DNA of 64,000 bases from Rhodoligotrophos sp. CJ14 (GCF_038811545.1 NZ_CP133319.1:4352001-4416000), one strand, 5' to 3'; shown: positions 16,891 to 26,000, counted from the first letter of the stretch. Numbers and translations: made by a program. The notes: a model not told the origin generated them from the letters alone.

Positions 16891-17907
16891 TTATCGCCTC
16901 TGAGCAAGCTTGCCACGGCCGCCCGATGCAGATGCCGGCCTTCGCGATGGCCTTGCCAGTAGCCAGATCCCGGTAACGGCGGCCGCCCCAAGAAGGGCTG
17001 TGAGCAGGGCCCGCTGCTCCGGTGACCGGAGATTGCCATCGACCCGCCCGGGAAATGGGGAGGCTCTGAACAGGTTGCCTTCGCTCATGGCGCGCATGTC
17101 CGCGCGCTTGAGATAGCCCTCCATGAACCGCGCAAGGATGCGTGCAGTGAGATTGGGTGCCACTCCGTGGACAATCCGGGTGAGCCGCGCGGTGGAACCG
17201 ACGATCGTTGTCGGCTTCGGATGGTCGGCGAGAGTAAGGATCGCCGATGCGACCCGGCGCGGATCGATCACCGGCGGTGGCGCCGCCAGCTTGCGACCTA
17301 CATAATTGGCCCCGTGACTAAGCCCCGGTGTGTCTGCAAATCCGGGATAGACATCGCAAATATGGATGTCCGGAATATCGGCGATCTCTGCGCGGATCGC
17401 TTCCGAGAAGCCCCGCAATCCGAACTTGCTGGCGCTGTAAGCGGCGGCAAAGGGAGCGGCCGCAAACCCGCCGAGTGAGATCATGTTGACGAAGATGCCC
17501 CGCCGTTGCCGCAGGAAGATGGGCAGCACCGCATGGGCTTCATTCATATGGCTGATGAGATTGGTTCGGATGACCTGCTCATGTGCCTCGATCGGTGTCT
17601 CATGGAAGCGTCCAACCGCACCCACGCCGACATTGCTGACCCAGATGTCGATGCGGCCGGCATTTCGCAGCGCATGTTCGGCAAGTGTGCGCACAGCGAC
17701 GATGTCGTTGACATCGGTCTGTACCGGGAAGGCTTCACCGCCAAGCGCTCGGCAATGACTGGCCGCTTGTTCGAGCGAGGCCAGATTGCGAGCAGCCAGG
17801 GTGAGGATGGCCCCTTGCCGCGCAAACGCTTCGGCCGTCGCAAGCCCGATCCCGCTCGATGCGCCGGTGATGACGACGCTGGTTTGGGCATGATCCTTTC
17901 CTGGCAT
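16891..17907 (-). CDS. Short-chain dehydrogenase/reductase with C-terminal membrane helix
   Basis: A 338-residue SDR. The NAD(P)-binding motif is TGASSGIGLA (residues ~14-23), NVGVG replaces the usual NNAG, and the catalytic YSASK with a preceding Ser (MISLGG) is intact. The protein is about 80 residues longer than a classical SDR. The extension contains a hydrophobic segment (LLTALLGAAAVTGIWLLA) close to the C-terminus that probably anchors it to the membrane. This architecture occurs in SDRs acting on lipids or unknown hydrophobic substrates. The substrate is not known. Confidence 0.82.
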   Translation of the reverse strand: MPGKDHAQTSVVITGASSGIGLATAEAFARQGAILTLAARNLASLEQAASHCRALGGEAFPVQTDVNDIVAVRTLAEHALRNAGRIDIWVSNVGVGAVGRFHETPIEAHEQVIRTNLISHMNEAHAVLPIFLRQRRGIFVNMISLGGFAAAPFAAAYSASKFGLRGFSEAIRAEIADIPDIHICDVYPGFADTPGLSHGANYVGRKLAAPPPVIDPRRVASAILTLADHPKPTTIVGSTARLTRIVHGVAPNLTARILARFMEGYLKRADMRAMSEGNLFRASPFPGRVDGNLRSPEQRALLTALLGAAAVTGIWLLARPSRRPASASGGRGKLAQRR

Positions 17908-18056
17908 GCGATCTCCGCAAACTTACTCTCTCGGAGCAAATTCACGGGGCGCGGGCCGGTTGCATTTTGCGAGTGCGGGAAATGACGGTCAGATGGCACT
18001 CTGCTCTGGGTCCGCTGTTATATCTATGGGAGCAGTCAGGCAAAAGGAGACGCGGC

Positions 18057-18341
18057 GTGAGCGGTGACGTGCGAGATAATCCGGACCGAAGCCGGTTCGA
18101 GCTCGAGATTGACGGCCAGATCGTGCGCGCCGATTACCAGCGGCGCGGCGCGAGCGTGATCATCACCCATGTGGAGGCGCCAGTGCCGCTGCGTGGCACC
18201 GGGGCGGCCGATCGATTGATGAGGGGTATTGTCGCCATGGCCGAGCAGGAGGACTGGCAGCTTGTGCCGGTCTGCGGCTATGCAGCCGCATGGCTGCGCC
18301 ACTATGCCCGCAGGCGTGAGCGTCGCGGTGATCGCCAATAA
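18057..18341 (+). CDS. Small GNAT-type N-acetyltransferase (YjdJ/Gtn-like)
   Basis: A 94-residue single-domain protein. The GTG at 18057 is chosen because AAGGAG lies at 18044-18049 and the family begins here; the frame is open from 17967. The pattern NPDRSRFELEIDGQIVRADY, then HVEAPVPLRGTGAADRLM (acetyl-CoA pyrophosphate loop), then a C-terminal PVCGYAAAWLRHY matches the small stand-alone acetyltransferases of COG2388. Their substrates are unknown. It is transcribed away from the SDR gene. Confidence 0.8.
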   Translation: MSGDVRDNPDRSRFELEIDGQIVRADYQRRGASVIITHVEAPVPLRGTGAADRLMRGIVAMAEQEDWQLVPVCGYAAAWLRHYARRRERRGDRQ

Positions 18342-18650
18342 GGCGCGGGTGACTCCCCACCTGTTGCGAGTTGTATGAAGTGCCGGCGGGCCAGTGGCTT
18401 GCCCGATAGCGTCCATTCGATCCTCCATTGTCGGGCCTGCGCCGTCCCGCAGGGCCGGTCCCGTGGCTGAGCGTGGACTAGCTCCGTCGGATCTTCAGGC
18501 TTAAGATTCTGATTCCCGCCACCGTTTTACCTGTAATTCGCCGACCTCCTGCGAGCAGATGACGCCTTGCGTTCCTCAATGGGCGGTATAAATGGCGGAC
18601 CTGTCAGCAATACCATGACGAGATCGATAGATTGTTGATCAATAATCGTC
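18342..18650. other. Non-coding stretch upstream of the phospholipase D-family gene
   Basis: About 309 bases without a gene I can support. The last part becomes AT-rich and holds an imperfect palindrome centred on TGATCA (ATTGTTGATCAATAAT, 18631-18646) directly before the next start. It could be a promoter or operator element. Confidence 0.35.
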
Positions 18651-20444
18651 ATGGAAAACTATAATATGAACATAGATTTTAGAAAGCATCACGTTGCTTG
18701 GGCGGATAAATCCGGAAAAACATTAGATATTATTGTCCATTCAGGCGTTGATAGTGCGTTCATAGCCTGGAGAGCTCCGTTTGTTCCTGGATGCCGCGGC
18801 TTTGCGCTGCGACGGAAGATCAGAAGAGCAGATGGCCGTTTGGCCAGTCCGAATGCCATCCACCATGGCGATGCCCAGGGCTTCAGCGAGGAAATCGTGG
18901 CCAGCTGGGTCGGTTTTGCAGACGGGCCGTCGGTCAAGGAAGGTACGCGCAGGCCGACCACCCGCTGGCCCATCCAGAAATATCTCTGGTCCGACTTTGC
19001 GGTTAATCCCGGCGATCGGGTGGCTTATCGCGTCGCTCCTATGATCGGTCCGGAAGCAGCGATGAGCGAGGCGGATGATCTGGCATCGGGCTGGAGCGCT
19101 CCGGTCGTGATCGGTGCGGAAACGAATGGCGGAGTATCCTGCTTTTTCAACCGCGGTATTGTCGCCAGCCAGTGGTTGGCTCGGCTCCTGCCGGACGATG
19201 CGCCCGCACGAACGCTCGCCACGGAAATCGCGGACCCTGGCAGCAATATCCGGCATTTCCTGGCCGGCCCAATCCGAAACGAGCTGGTGCGGCTGCTCAC
19301 CGACGCGGCCAATTCAGAAGCCCACATCTACGCAGCCCTGTTCGAATTGAATGATCCTGAACTCGTGCCATTACTCCAGGCGTTCGGAAAACGCGCTCAT
19401 ATCGTTCTCGGCAACGGCAGCGTCAGAAAGAAGGGGCAAGACGCGAACAGTCATGCCCGGGAGGTGCTGGCCGACTGCGATCTGCACGATCGCATGAGCG
19501 CCCCGCGCGCACTCGCCCACAACAAGTTCCTTGTGCTCTGTGACGCGGATAACAAGCCCCAGGCCGTTTGGACGGGAAGCACGAACTGGACAAAGACGGG
19601 CCTGTGCACGCAAGCCAATAATGCAATTCTTGTCCGCAATCCCGTGCTCGCCCGCTTCTATCGCGATCAGTGGCGTTTGTTGGCAGCCGCTGGCGATGGG
19701 ACCCCTGACACTCTCTATGAGTCCAACGCAAGCCCGCGCACGACCGACACTGCGAAGGGGACGACGCTCTGGTTCACGCCACTGCGCGGCCGCCGTGATC
19801 TGGCTTACGCGAGCGAGCTTATCGCTGGAGCCAAGCACGGTATCCTTTTCCTCATGTTCAATCCTGGGCCGCGGGGAACGCTTCTCAACGACATTATCGA
19901 ACTGGCATTACCGGGCGGAGCCAACCACAGGCCAGAGCTTTACATTCAAGGTGTCGTGAACCAGAACCCCGGAACTGAGAAGAACCCAGTCGTGCTGTTC
20001 AATCGCGGTGAGCGCATAGACGCAAATTCTGATGTCGTTCTTCCAGCCGAGATTCCGGGGCCGCTCAAATATTGGAAGCAAGAGCTTTTGAAGCTCCCCA
20101 GGGCACATGCCATGGTTCACAGCAAGATCGTTGTGATCGACCCCTATGGTGATAAGCCTGTCGTCATGACGGGGTCACATAATCTCGGCCCTAAGGCGAG
20201 CAGCGTGAATGACGAGAACCTCCTCATTATAGAGGGGAACGGAGCGCTCGCTAGCCAATACGCCAGCAACGTCATGGAGATCTACGCCCAGTATCGCTGG
20301 CGGCAGTCAGTCCAGAAGCAGGGCGGCAAGCCGAGATGGGCCGGGTTGATCGACAGCGACGAATGGCAGATTAGCGATCCATCGAAGCCTTATGATAAGC
20401 GCCGGATCCGTGAACTGGATTTCTGGTTCGGCGGCCGCGGCTGA
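18651..20444 (+). CDS. Phospholipase D-family protein with two HKD motifs
   Basis: A 597-residue protein. Both catalytic HKD motifs are complete: HNKFLVLCD followed by WTGSTNWT (near residue 290), and HSKIVVID followed by MTGSHNLGPKASSVNDEN (near residue 490). They would pair as one active site of the phospholipase D/nuclease superfamily. The first ~180 residues are a separate region, possibly a beta-sandwich, that I do not recognise. No signal peptide is seen, so it is probably cytosolic. The first ~80 bases are AT-rich, unlike the rest, and there is no clear ribosome site; an alternative ATG is at 18666. It sits next to a tRNA gene. Nuclease, lipase or defence roles are all possible. Confidence 0.8.
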   Translation: MENYNMNIDFRKHHVAWADKSGKTLDIIVHSGVDSAFIAWRAPFVPGCRGFALRRKIRRADGRLASPNAIHHGDAQGFSEEIVASWVGFADGPSVKEGTRRPTTRWPIQKYLWSDFAVNPGDRVAYRVAPMIGPEAAMSEADDLASGWSAPVVIGAETNGGVSCFFNRGIVASQWLARLLPDDAPARTLATEIADPGSNIRHFLAGPIRNELVRLLTDAANSEAHIYAALFELNDPELVPLLQAFGKRAHIVLGNGSVRKKGQDANSHAREVLADCDLHDRMSAPRALAHNKFLVLCDADNKPQAVWTGSTNWTKTGLCTQANNAILVRNPVLARFYRDQWRLLAAAGDGTPDTLYESNASPRTTDTAKGTTLWFTPLRGRRDLAYASELIAGAKHGILFLMFNPGPRGTLLNDIIELALPGGANHRPELYIQGVVNQNPGTEKNPVVLFNRGERIDANSDVVLPAEIPGPLKYWKQELLKLPRAHAMVHSKIVVIDPYGDKPVVMTGSHNLGPKASSVNDENLLIIEGNGALASQYASNVMEIYAQYRWRQSVQKQGGKPRWAGLIDSDEWQISDPSKPYDKRRIRELDFWFGGRG

Positions 20445-20536
20445 TGGCTGCTCGGCGTGGAGGCGTTATGTCTCGAGCTGGGGCGCATGCCGAACAGAAA
20501 GATCTCTGGATTCCCCATCCGGTTCAATGGGATAGA

Positions 20537-20614
20537 TGGTCGGAGCGGCGGGATTCGAACCCACGACCCCTAGTCCCCCAGACTAGTGCGCTAACCGGGC
20601 TGCGCTACGCTCCG
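20537..20614 (-). tRNA. tRNA-Pro(GGG)
   Basis: On the minus strand a complete cloverleaf can be drawn. The acceptor stem CGGAGCG pairs with CGCTCCG. The anticodon stem CTAGT/ACTAG encloses the loop CTGGGGG with anticodon GGG. The T-arm is GTGGG-TTCGAAT-CCCGC, with discriminator A and an encoded CCA (20537-20539). It lies downstream of merR, as often in Rhizobiales. Confidence 0.95.
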
Positions 20615-20686
20615 ACACTGGCGCACGATCCCTACCGCGTTCAGCTACCTGGATCAAGCTTAGAATGGTCAAGCGTTCGGAGCGAG

Positions 20687-21304
20687 CTACTTCTCAAGCA
20701 CGTCCGAGAGCAGGGCTCGCGTCTCCTCAAGATCCCGGAGCGCCGCTCGCAGGAACTCTCGATTCAAGTCAGCTACGGGCGCAAGTGCCTCGCGCCTCTC
20801 CGGCTCACTGAAGCCTGATGGGTCATCCTGCGCCGGCAGCGAGACCGGCCCACCATGAAATGGGAATGTATCGGGCTCATCATGCTCGGCGATGAGCAAG
20901 GGTTCGCTGCGTGGAAGCTCCAGATTGGCATCTTCCGACCCTGGACGATCGCGCCCATGCCCCGTCTCGAGATAGATGCCGCTGTCGTCCGGGTGCTCGC
21001 TGAGGTTCTCCGGGATCGGACGCCCTTCCGCCCGGGCTTTTCCTATTGCTGCGACGGAAGCTGCGCCCCGTTCTTTAAGCAGCTTCTGAACGCCGCGAAT
21101 CGTGTAGCCCTCGCCATACAGCAAGTGGCGGATGCCGCGCAGCAGCTCCACATCATTCGGCCGATAGTAGCGCCGGCCGCCGCCGCGCTTCATCGGTCGG
21201 ACCTGGTTGAATTTGCTCTCCCAGAATCTCAGCACATGCTGAGGCACATCGAGGTCTTCCGCCACCTCGCTGATCGTCCGGAAAGCGTCCGGCGCCTTAT
21301 CCAT
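20687..21304 (-). CDS. MerR-family transcriptional regulator
   Basis: A 205-residue protein. The MerR winged HTH spans about residues 9-75 ([22 protein letters not shown], then [33 protein letters not shown]). The rest is an acidic, low-complexity linker and a short C-terminal helix ([20 protein letters not shown]). This is the uncharacterised MerR protein regularly found after ihfA in alphaproteobacteria. No effector-binding domain is recognisable. It lies 55 bases after ihfA on the same strand and is probably co-transcribed. Confidence 0.9.
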   Translation of the reverse strand: MDKAPDAFRTISEVAEDLDVPQHVLRFWESKFNQVRPMKRGGGRRYYRPNDVELLRGIRHLLYGEGYTIRGVQKLLKERGAASVAAIGKARAEGRPIPENLSEHPDDSGIYLETGHGRDRPGSEDANLELPRSEPLLIAEHDEPDTFPFHGGPVSLPAQDDPSGFSEPERREALAPVADLNREFLRAALRDLEETRALLSDVLEK

Positions 21305-21359
21305 CGATCACTCCCCGGAGTGGTCGCATGGCATCACGAACACATGCGCAACCTAAACG

Positions 21360-21677
21360 TCACTCTTTGCGGCTGCCTGTCCCATCCGCCTCGTTGATCG
21401 AGTCCTTGAGCACATGGCTAGGCCTGAAGACGAGCACCCGACGCGGTGAGATCGGAACCTCCTCGCGCGTCTTCGGATTGCGCCCGACACGCCGGGCTTT
21501 GTTCCGGACCATGAACGTGCCGAACGAAGACAGCATCACTGAGTCTCCATTTACGAGCACATCTGCAATGTGGTCCAGGACAGATTTAACGAGCGCCGCC
21601 GATTCAGTCCGCGATAATCCGACCTGCCGGTGTACGGCCTCGCTCAGATCGGCGCGGGTCAGAGTTTTGCCGGACAT
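21360..21677 (-). CDS. ihfA: Integration host factor subunit alpha
   Basis: A 105-residue DNA-bending protein of the HU/IHF family. The start [15 protein letters not shown] and the beta-arm signature GFGTF-like [21 protein letters not shown] with the intercalating-Pro region (RNPKT) are typical of IHF alpha. It partners with IHF beta, encoded elsewhere, to bend DNA in replication, recombination and transcription. In many relatives fabH precedes ihfA; here a thiamine gene does, with a 175-base gap. Confidence 0.93.
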   Translation of the reverse strand: MSGKTLTRADLSEAVHRQVGLSRTESAALVKSVLDHIADVLVNGDSVMLSSFGTFMVRNKARRVGRNPKTREEVPISPRRVLVFRPSHVLKDSINEADGTGSRKE

Positions 21678-21852
21678 TCCAGTTCCCCAACCTGTTCAAT
21701 TCAAACTAGTCCCAGGCCGCAAGCCGGGTCAATAGCGGTGCACGGTTCTATGGGCACCTGCTGTGACCAAGTTTGCGCAGGAACGCCTTTATCTTAGACC
21801 CGGCTATTGAGAAGTTGAGTCAGCAATTCGCGCAAGTGCAACCGGTCATGTC

Positions 21853-22839
21853 TCACTCGCCCGCCGCGAGCAGGGCGAGGTCGCGAAGGCCGCGGCGCCT
21901 CAGCAGATTGGCCGCCCGGAAGGCCCGGACGCCGCTGCGGCAGCAGAGCACCACGCGACGATCCTCAGGAAGCTGTGCCTCTGTGATGTTCTGAGGCAGG
22001 ATCCGCAGCGCGTCTGCCGTGATCGCCTGCGGTGCCTCTTCGGCGTCGCGCAACTCGATTATGACATCACCCTGTCTCAAATTTGCGCGTCCTATGAAGG
22101 GGATCGGTGGACCTGCAGGTTCCTCCGCACCGCTGAAATCGAAGCCGCCGAAGCTGAGCGACTTGAGATCGACGGTGACCAGCCGGCCGAGCGGCGATGG
22201 CTCGTGGCCGAGCAGCAATTGCAGGGCAATATGGGCCTGAAGCGAGCCGAGAACGCCTACAGCCGAGCCGAAGACCCCGTTCAGCGCGCAGGACCCGATC
22301 ACCGTCGGCATGTCGGGAAAGACAGCCCGGTAGCTTGGCGCGCCGGCGCAGAAAGCCCCGACATAGCCACGCTGCTCGAGCACCGATGCCGAGACGAGCG
22401 GGCGACCTTGGGCCATGCAGTGATCGCTCAGGATATAACTGACCGCCAGGCTGTCTGCCGCATCGACCACGAGATCGACACGGGCGACCAGAGCTTCCGC
22501 ATTGTCAGGCTCGAGCCGCGCGACCACCGCCTCGCAGGCAATCTCCGGGTTGAGCGCGTGAATGGCCGCGCATGCAGCCTCGGCTTTGGGCTTGCCGATA
22601 TCAGCCATCCTGAACAGTGGCTGGCGATGCAGATTGGACAGATCGACAACGTCATGATCGACAATGACGAGTTTGCCAACGCCCGCACCGGCGAGCGCCG
22701 GCAGCACAAACGAGCCAAGGCCGCCGGCACCGACCACCAGCACCCGCGCACGCTGAAGCAGCTCTTGGCCCTCGGGCCCGATCTCGGCCAGCACCATCTG
22801 GCGGGCATAGCGCGACCCTATCGTGTCACCGCGATCCAT
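21853..22839 (-). CDS. thiF: ThiF/MoeB-family adenylyltransferase fused to a rhodanese-like domain
   Basis: A 328-residue E1-like enzyme. The nucleotide-binding GAGGLGSFVLPALAGAGVG lies at about residues 37-55, followed by IVDHDVVDLSNLHRQ and the catalytic Asp region DAADS. It would adenylate the C-terminal glycine of ThiS (or MoaD). The C-terminal ~90 residues form a rhodanese-like domain with an active-site loop CRSGVRA (Cys300) that can carry a persulfide. Last gene of the thiOSGEF run; its start overlaps thiE by 22 bases, so the two are translationally coupled. Confidence 0.88.
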   Translation of the reverse strand: MDRGDTIGSRYARQMVLAEIGPEGQELLQRARVLVVGAGGLGSFVLPALAGAGVGKLVIVDHDVVDLSNLHRQPLFRMADIGKPKAEAACAAIHALNPEIACEAVVARLEPDNAEALVARVDLVVDAADSLAVSYILSDHCMAQGRPLVSASVLEQRGYVGAFCAGAPSYRAVFPDMPTVIGSCALNGVFGSAVGVLGSLQAHIALQLLLGHEPSPLGRLVTVDLKSLSFGGFDFSGAEEPAGPPIPFIGRANLRQGDVIIELRDAEEAPQAITADALRILPQNITEAQLPEDRRVVLCCRSGVRAFRAANLLRRRGLRDLALLAAGE

Positions 22840-23411
22840 TGTCTTGTCCGCTCTTGGGGATTGGTGTTGTAGAGAATATCCGTGACGACGGCGGCACTGT
22901 CCGCGCCGGCATCGAGCACCTGCCGTGCCCGTTCAGGGGTGAGCCCGCCAATGGCGACCAAGGGCAGCTTGCCGACCCGGCGCTTCCAGTCCGCGACTTT
23001 CTTAAGACCCTGTGGGGCCCACGGCATCTGCTTGAGAATGGTCGGGAACACCGGGCCAAGCGCCACGTAATCGGGCTCGGTGGCAAGCGCGCGCTCGAGC
23101 TCCGCATCGTCATGGGTGCTGACCCCGAGCCGGATGCCGGCACGGCGCAGCGCGGCAAGGTCCGCCCCGTCGAGATCTCCCTGGCCGAGATGGACGAAAT
23201 CGCACCGCTCATCGATCGCGATCTGCCAGTAGTCATTGACGATCAGCTGCGTCCCGAACCTCGCACAGAGTGCTTTGGCCTCGGCTATCTGCTGCTGGAT
23301 CTCGGTTGCCGGCTTATCCTTGATGCGCAGCTGCACGAGCTTGACCCCGACGGGTAGCAGCCTTGCGAGCCAGGTCACGTCGTCGACGATCAGATAGAAG
23401 GGATCAAGCAC
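22818..23411 (-). CDS. thiE: Thiamine phosphate synthase
   Basis: A 197-residue TIM-barrel enzyme that joins the pyrimidine pyrophosphate and the thiazole phosphate to give thiamine phosphate. Family landmarks are LVQLRIKDK (residues ~26-34), LIVNDYWQIA, DFVHLGQGDLD, LGVSTHDD, YVALGPVFPT and VAIGGLTPE. It starts at GTG 23411, 4 bases after thiG. It is slightly shorter than average but all motifs are present. Confidence 0.92.
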   Translation of the reverse strand: MLDPFYLIVDDVTWLARLLPVGVKLVQLRIKDKPATEIQQQIAEAKALCARFGTQLIVNDYWQIAIDERCDFVHLGQGDLDGADLAALRRAGIRLGVSTHDDAELERALATEPDYVALGPVFPTILKQMPWAPQGLKKVADWKRRVGKLPLVAIGGLTPERARQVLDAGADSAAVVTDILYNTNPQERTRQWIAVTR

Positions 23412-23414
23412 CGG

Positions 23415-24209
23415 TCAGCTCCGAAATGCCATGCCGAGGAGTGGCGTTGAGGCGGCAGCCATGTCGCGCGCTTCCATCGGATCAGCGAGATAGCCCGTGC
23501 GGCCGGCCTCGATCGCCAGCGCAAAGGCCTTGGCCATGGCGACGGGATCGCCGGCCTTGGCCACTGCCGTATTGAGCAGGATCGCGTCATAGCCGAGCTC
23601 CATCGCCTGTGCCGCGTGCGACGGCAGGCCGAGGCCCGCATCCACCACCAGCGGAATATCCGGGAAATGCGCCCTCAGGCTCCGCAACGCATACACATTG
23701 TTGAGCCCGCGCCCCGAGCCGATCGGTGCTCCCCAAGGCATCAGGACCTCGCAGCCCGCCTCCAGCAGCCTGTCGGCAACCCCAAGGTCCTCGGTGGTGT
23801 AGGGAAATACCTGAAACCCTTCGGACGCGAGAACGCGCGCGGCCTCCACGAGGCCATAGACTTCCGGCTGCAACGTGTCGTCATCCCGGATCACCTCGAG
23901 CTTGATCCAGGGCGTGTCGAACACCTCCCGCGCCATTTGCGCCGTCGTCACCGCTTCTTTCACGGTGTGGCATCCGGCCGTGTTCGGCAGCACGCGCATG
24001 CCGAGATTGCGGATCAACTGCCAGAAGGCATGGCCTGCGCGCTCCGAACTGGCCTCGCGACGCAAAGAGACCGTGACCACCTCGCAACCCGCCGCCCGCA
24101 CCGCCTCGGCCAGGATGGCCGGGGAGGGGTACTGCGCGGTACCGAGAAAGAGCCGCGAGGCAAGCGTCGTACCATAGACCTCGAGAGGCAGATCTTGTGC
24201 CGTGGTCAC
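23415..24209 (-). CDS. thiG: Thiazole synthase
   Basis: A 264-residue TIM-barrel enzyme that builds the thiazole phosphate ring from deoxyxylulose phosphate, ThiS-thiocarboxylate and dehydroglycine. The Schiff-base lysine is Lys103 (PWIKLEVI). [21 protein letters not shown] and [15 protein letters not shown] are conserved family segments. Translation starts at GTG 24209, touching the thiS stop. The deoxyxylulose phosphate substrate also feeds dxr, encoded elsewhere in this window. Confidence 0.95.
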   Translation of the reverse strand: MTTAQDLPLEVYGTTLASRLFLGTAQYPSPAILAEAVRAAGCEVVTVSLRREASSERAGHAFWQLIRNLGMRVLPNTAGCHTVKEAVTTAQMAREVFDTPWIKLEVIRDDDTLQPEVYGLVEAARVLASEGFQVFPYTTEDLGVADRLLEAGCEVLMPWGAPIGSGRGLNNVYALRSLRAHFPDIPLVVDAGLGLPSHAAQAMELGYDAILLNTAVAKAGDPVAMAKAFALAIEAGRTGYLADPMEARDMAAASTPLLGMAFRS

Positions 24210-24210
24210 A

Positions 24211-24408
24211 TCAACCCCCTTGCATCGGGGCGAGCACCTCGACCGAATCGCCCGGCTCGAGCACCCGGTCGCTTCGCGCGGTCACTGGCACGAATGTCTG
24301 GTTCACGGCAGTCGCAACCACCAGCTCGCCATAGCCGAGTTCGAGAAGCAGATCCGCGAGCGTCCGGCTCGCCACCTCATGCACATCGCCGTTGACTGTC
24401 AGTCTCAT
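24211..24408 (-). CDS. thiS: Sulfur carrier protein ThiS
   Basis: A 65-residue ubiquitin-like protein ending in Gly-Gly, the site adenylated by ThiF and converted to a thiocarboxylate. [23 protein letters not shown] and [10 protein letters not shown] match the family. Its first codons overlap the end of thiO by 32 bases. Confidence 0.93.
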   Translation of the reverse strand: MRLTVNGDVHEVASRTLADLLLELGYGELVVATAVNQTFVPVTARSDRVLEPGDSVEVLAPMQGG

Positions 24409-25390
24409 CCATGACCTCAGGGAAATAGGCGCCGTCGAAAATGGCGCTGGCTGCCATGCGCGCCAATGCGGGGCTCAAGAGAAATCCGTGCCGGTAAAGC
24501 CCATTCACATAGACGATATCGCCGCGGCGTCTGATCCGGGGCAGGTTGTCCGGAAAGGCAGGCCGTGCATCCGTTCCGATCTCGACGATCTCCGCTTCCG
24601 CGAAGGCAGGATGCAGCGCATGGGCGCTGTTGATCAGCTCGACCATCGATCGGGCGGTGATCCGCGTCCGGTCCTCGCTCTCGATCATGGTGGCCCCCAC
24701 CATATGGAGACCGTTCTCGCGCGGCACCACATAGAACGGAATGCGCGGATGCAAGAGCCGGATAGGCCGTTTGAGCGCAATTTCCGGGCAGCGCAGGATG
24801 AGCATCTCGCCCTTGACCCCGCGCAAATCAGAAAGCTCGTCTTTGGCAGCAAGGCCGCGACAGTCGACCACGAGATCGGCGTCACCCTGTGATGCCAGCC
24901 CGTCCGTGCCGAACACGAAACGCACGCCCATCGCCTCGAGCCGTGCCGCAAGCATCAGGAGCGCCTTGCGCGGATCCGTATGACCCTCGCGCTTAAAGAA
25001 CAGTCCACGCTGGAAACGCCCGGCGAGAGCTGGCTCTAGCGCTGCAATCCCGGCGCTGTCGAGCACTTCATACTCGCTCGTTCGGCGGCCAAACCGGTCA
25101 AGCTCCGCCAAGTCCCGACGCTGCGCCAGAACGAGCGTGCCATTCTCGACGGTGCTATTGCAGATCTTTGCCCAGAAGCTGACCGCCTCCTGGCCAAGGC
25201 TGAGGACGAGGGGGTCTGTGCTTTCACGCTCGCACCAAGGCGCCAGCATGCCTCCGGCATAGCGTGAGCAGGATGTCTCCCCGACAGCACTGCCACGTTC
25301 GATGACCGTGACCTCGGCACCGCGTTCTGCGAGCGCAAAGGCTGTGGTGAGCCCCGCAACTCCCGCGCCTATGACAGTGATCCGCTTCAT
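24377..25390 (-). CDS. thiO: Glycine oxidase ThiO
   Basis: A 337-residue FAD-dependent oxidase of the DAO family. It converts glycine to iminoglycine for thiazole synthesis. The start at 25390 (MKRITVIGAGVAGLTTAFAL) places the Rossmann GAGVAG fingerprint at residues 8-13; 15 more upstream codons are open but overlap the leader. SCSRYAGGMLAPW near the flavin and a C-terminal GLYRHGFLLSPALA region fit the family. It is the first gene of the operon, about 80 bases after the TPP riboswitch. Confidence 0.9.
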   Translation of the reverse strand: MKRITVIGAGVAGLTTAFALAERGAEVTVIERGSAVGETSCSRYAGGMLAPWCERESTDPLVLSLGQEAVSFWAKICNSTVENGTLVLAQRRDLAELDRFGRRTSEYEVLDSAGIAALEPALAGRFQRGLFFKREGHTDPRKALLMLAARLEAMGVRFVFGTDGLASQGDADLVVDCRGLAAKDELSDLRGVKGEMLILRCPEIALKRPIRLLHPRIPFYVVPRENGLHMVGATMIESEDRTRITARSMVELINSAHALHPAFAEAEIVEIGTDARPAFPDNLPRIRRRGDIVYVNGLYRHGFLLSPALARMAASAIFDGAYFPEVMDETDSQRRCA

Positions 25391-25469
25391 CTCGCACTCC
25401 AACCTTCGGAAGCCTCTGCCCCGGAAGGTCGACATGCTGGAAGGGGATGAAGATGTCGTAAGGACTTAA

Positions 25470-25588
25470 ATCCATCCCTTCGCCAGCGTGACCTGGATCA
25501 GGTTCGAAGGGTCGCCATGTCGCGCGAAATGCCGGATTGCATCAGCGCCAATGGCCTCTCAGCCCCGTACGGGGCTCCCCTTGGACAG
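25470..25588 (-). promoter_or_regulatory. TPP riboswitch (THI element)
   Basis: On the minus strand the leader of thiO contains the THI-box landmarks: GGGGAGCCC pairing with GGGCTGAGAGG (P2 side, near 25580-25552), then ACCCTTCGAACCTGATCCAG and GCTGGCGAAGGGA (25513-25473). The conserved CTGAGA and ACCTGATC cores bind thiamine pyrophosphate. It should switch off the thiOSGEF operon when the cofactor is abundant; transcription or translation control cannot be told by eye. Confidence 0.95.
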
Positions 25589-25738
25589 GTGTAGTGATAA
25601 GCCAGCCCGGCCCATTCCGTCAAATAGTCGCGCGATCTCCTGAGGGCAAGGCTCTTCTCATGACGCGACACAAGAGAGGAACCCATCAGCCGCCGCGGTG
25701 TTGTCTAGGTATCCAGGACACCAGACAAGGAGGTCCGA

Positions 25739-25939
25739 ATGAATTGGGATCAAATCGCTGGCCAGTGGAAGCAATTCCAGGGCGCGGCCCGGCAAAAATG
25801 GGGTCAATTGACTGACGATGACCTGCAGATGGCGGCTGGCAGCCGCGACAAGCTGGTGGGCCGCATACAGGAACGCTATGGAATGGCCAAGGAAGAGGCT
25901 GAGCGCGAGGTTGATCGCTGGGGCAGTAGCCTCCACTGA
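25739..25939 (+). CDS. CsbD family stress protein
   Basis: A 66-residue hydrophilic protein with the complete CsbD pattern (MNWDQIAGQWKQFQGAARQKWGQLTDDDLQ, residues 1-30, then KLVGRIQERYGMAKEEAEREVDRW). The AAGGAGG ribosome site is strong. CsbD-family proteins accumulate under general stress, for example sigma-B or EcfG type responses; the molecular role is unknown. A bidirectional terminator separates it from rimO. Confidence 0.92.
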   Translation: MNWDQIAGQWKQFQGAARQKWGQLTDDDLQMAAGSRDKLVGRIQERYGMAKEEAEREVDRWGSSLH

Positions 25940-25962
25940 TCCCTGATATGCTCGCCATTGGA

Positions 25963-25996
25963 AACGCCCGCGAAGGTCATCATCGCGGGCGTTTTC
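25963..25996. terminator. Bidirectional rho-independent terminator
   Basis: AACGCCCGCG (25963-25972) pairs perfectly with CGCGGGCGTT (25984-25993), with T-runs possible on both strands. It lies between the convergent csbD and rimO genes and can end both transcripts. Confidence 0.85.
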
Positions 25997-26000
25997 ATGC

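Noticed and set aside
15513-20536. Genomic island or prophage inserted at tRNA-Pro
   Set aside because: XRE gene, AT-rich patches and a tRNA are suggestive, but no integrase, phage gene or duplicated tRNA end was found.
20444-20818. Plus-strand frame running through tRNA-Pro
   Set aside because: It reads across the tRNA gene and into the end of merR, and its residues resemble neither.
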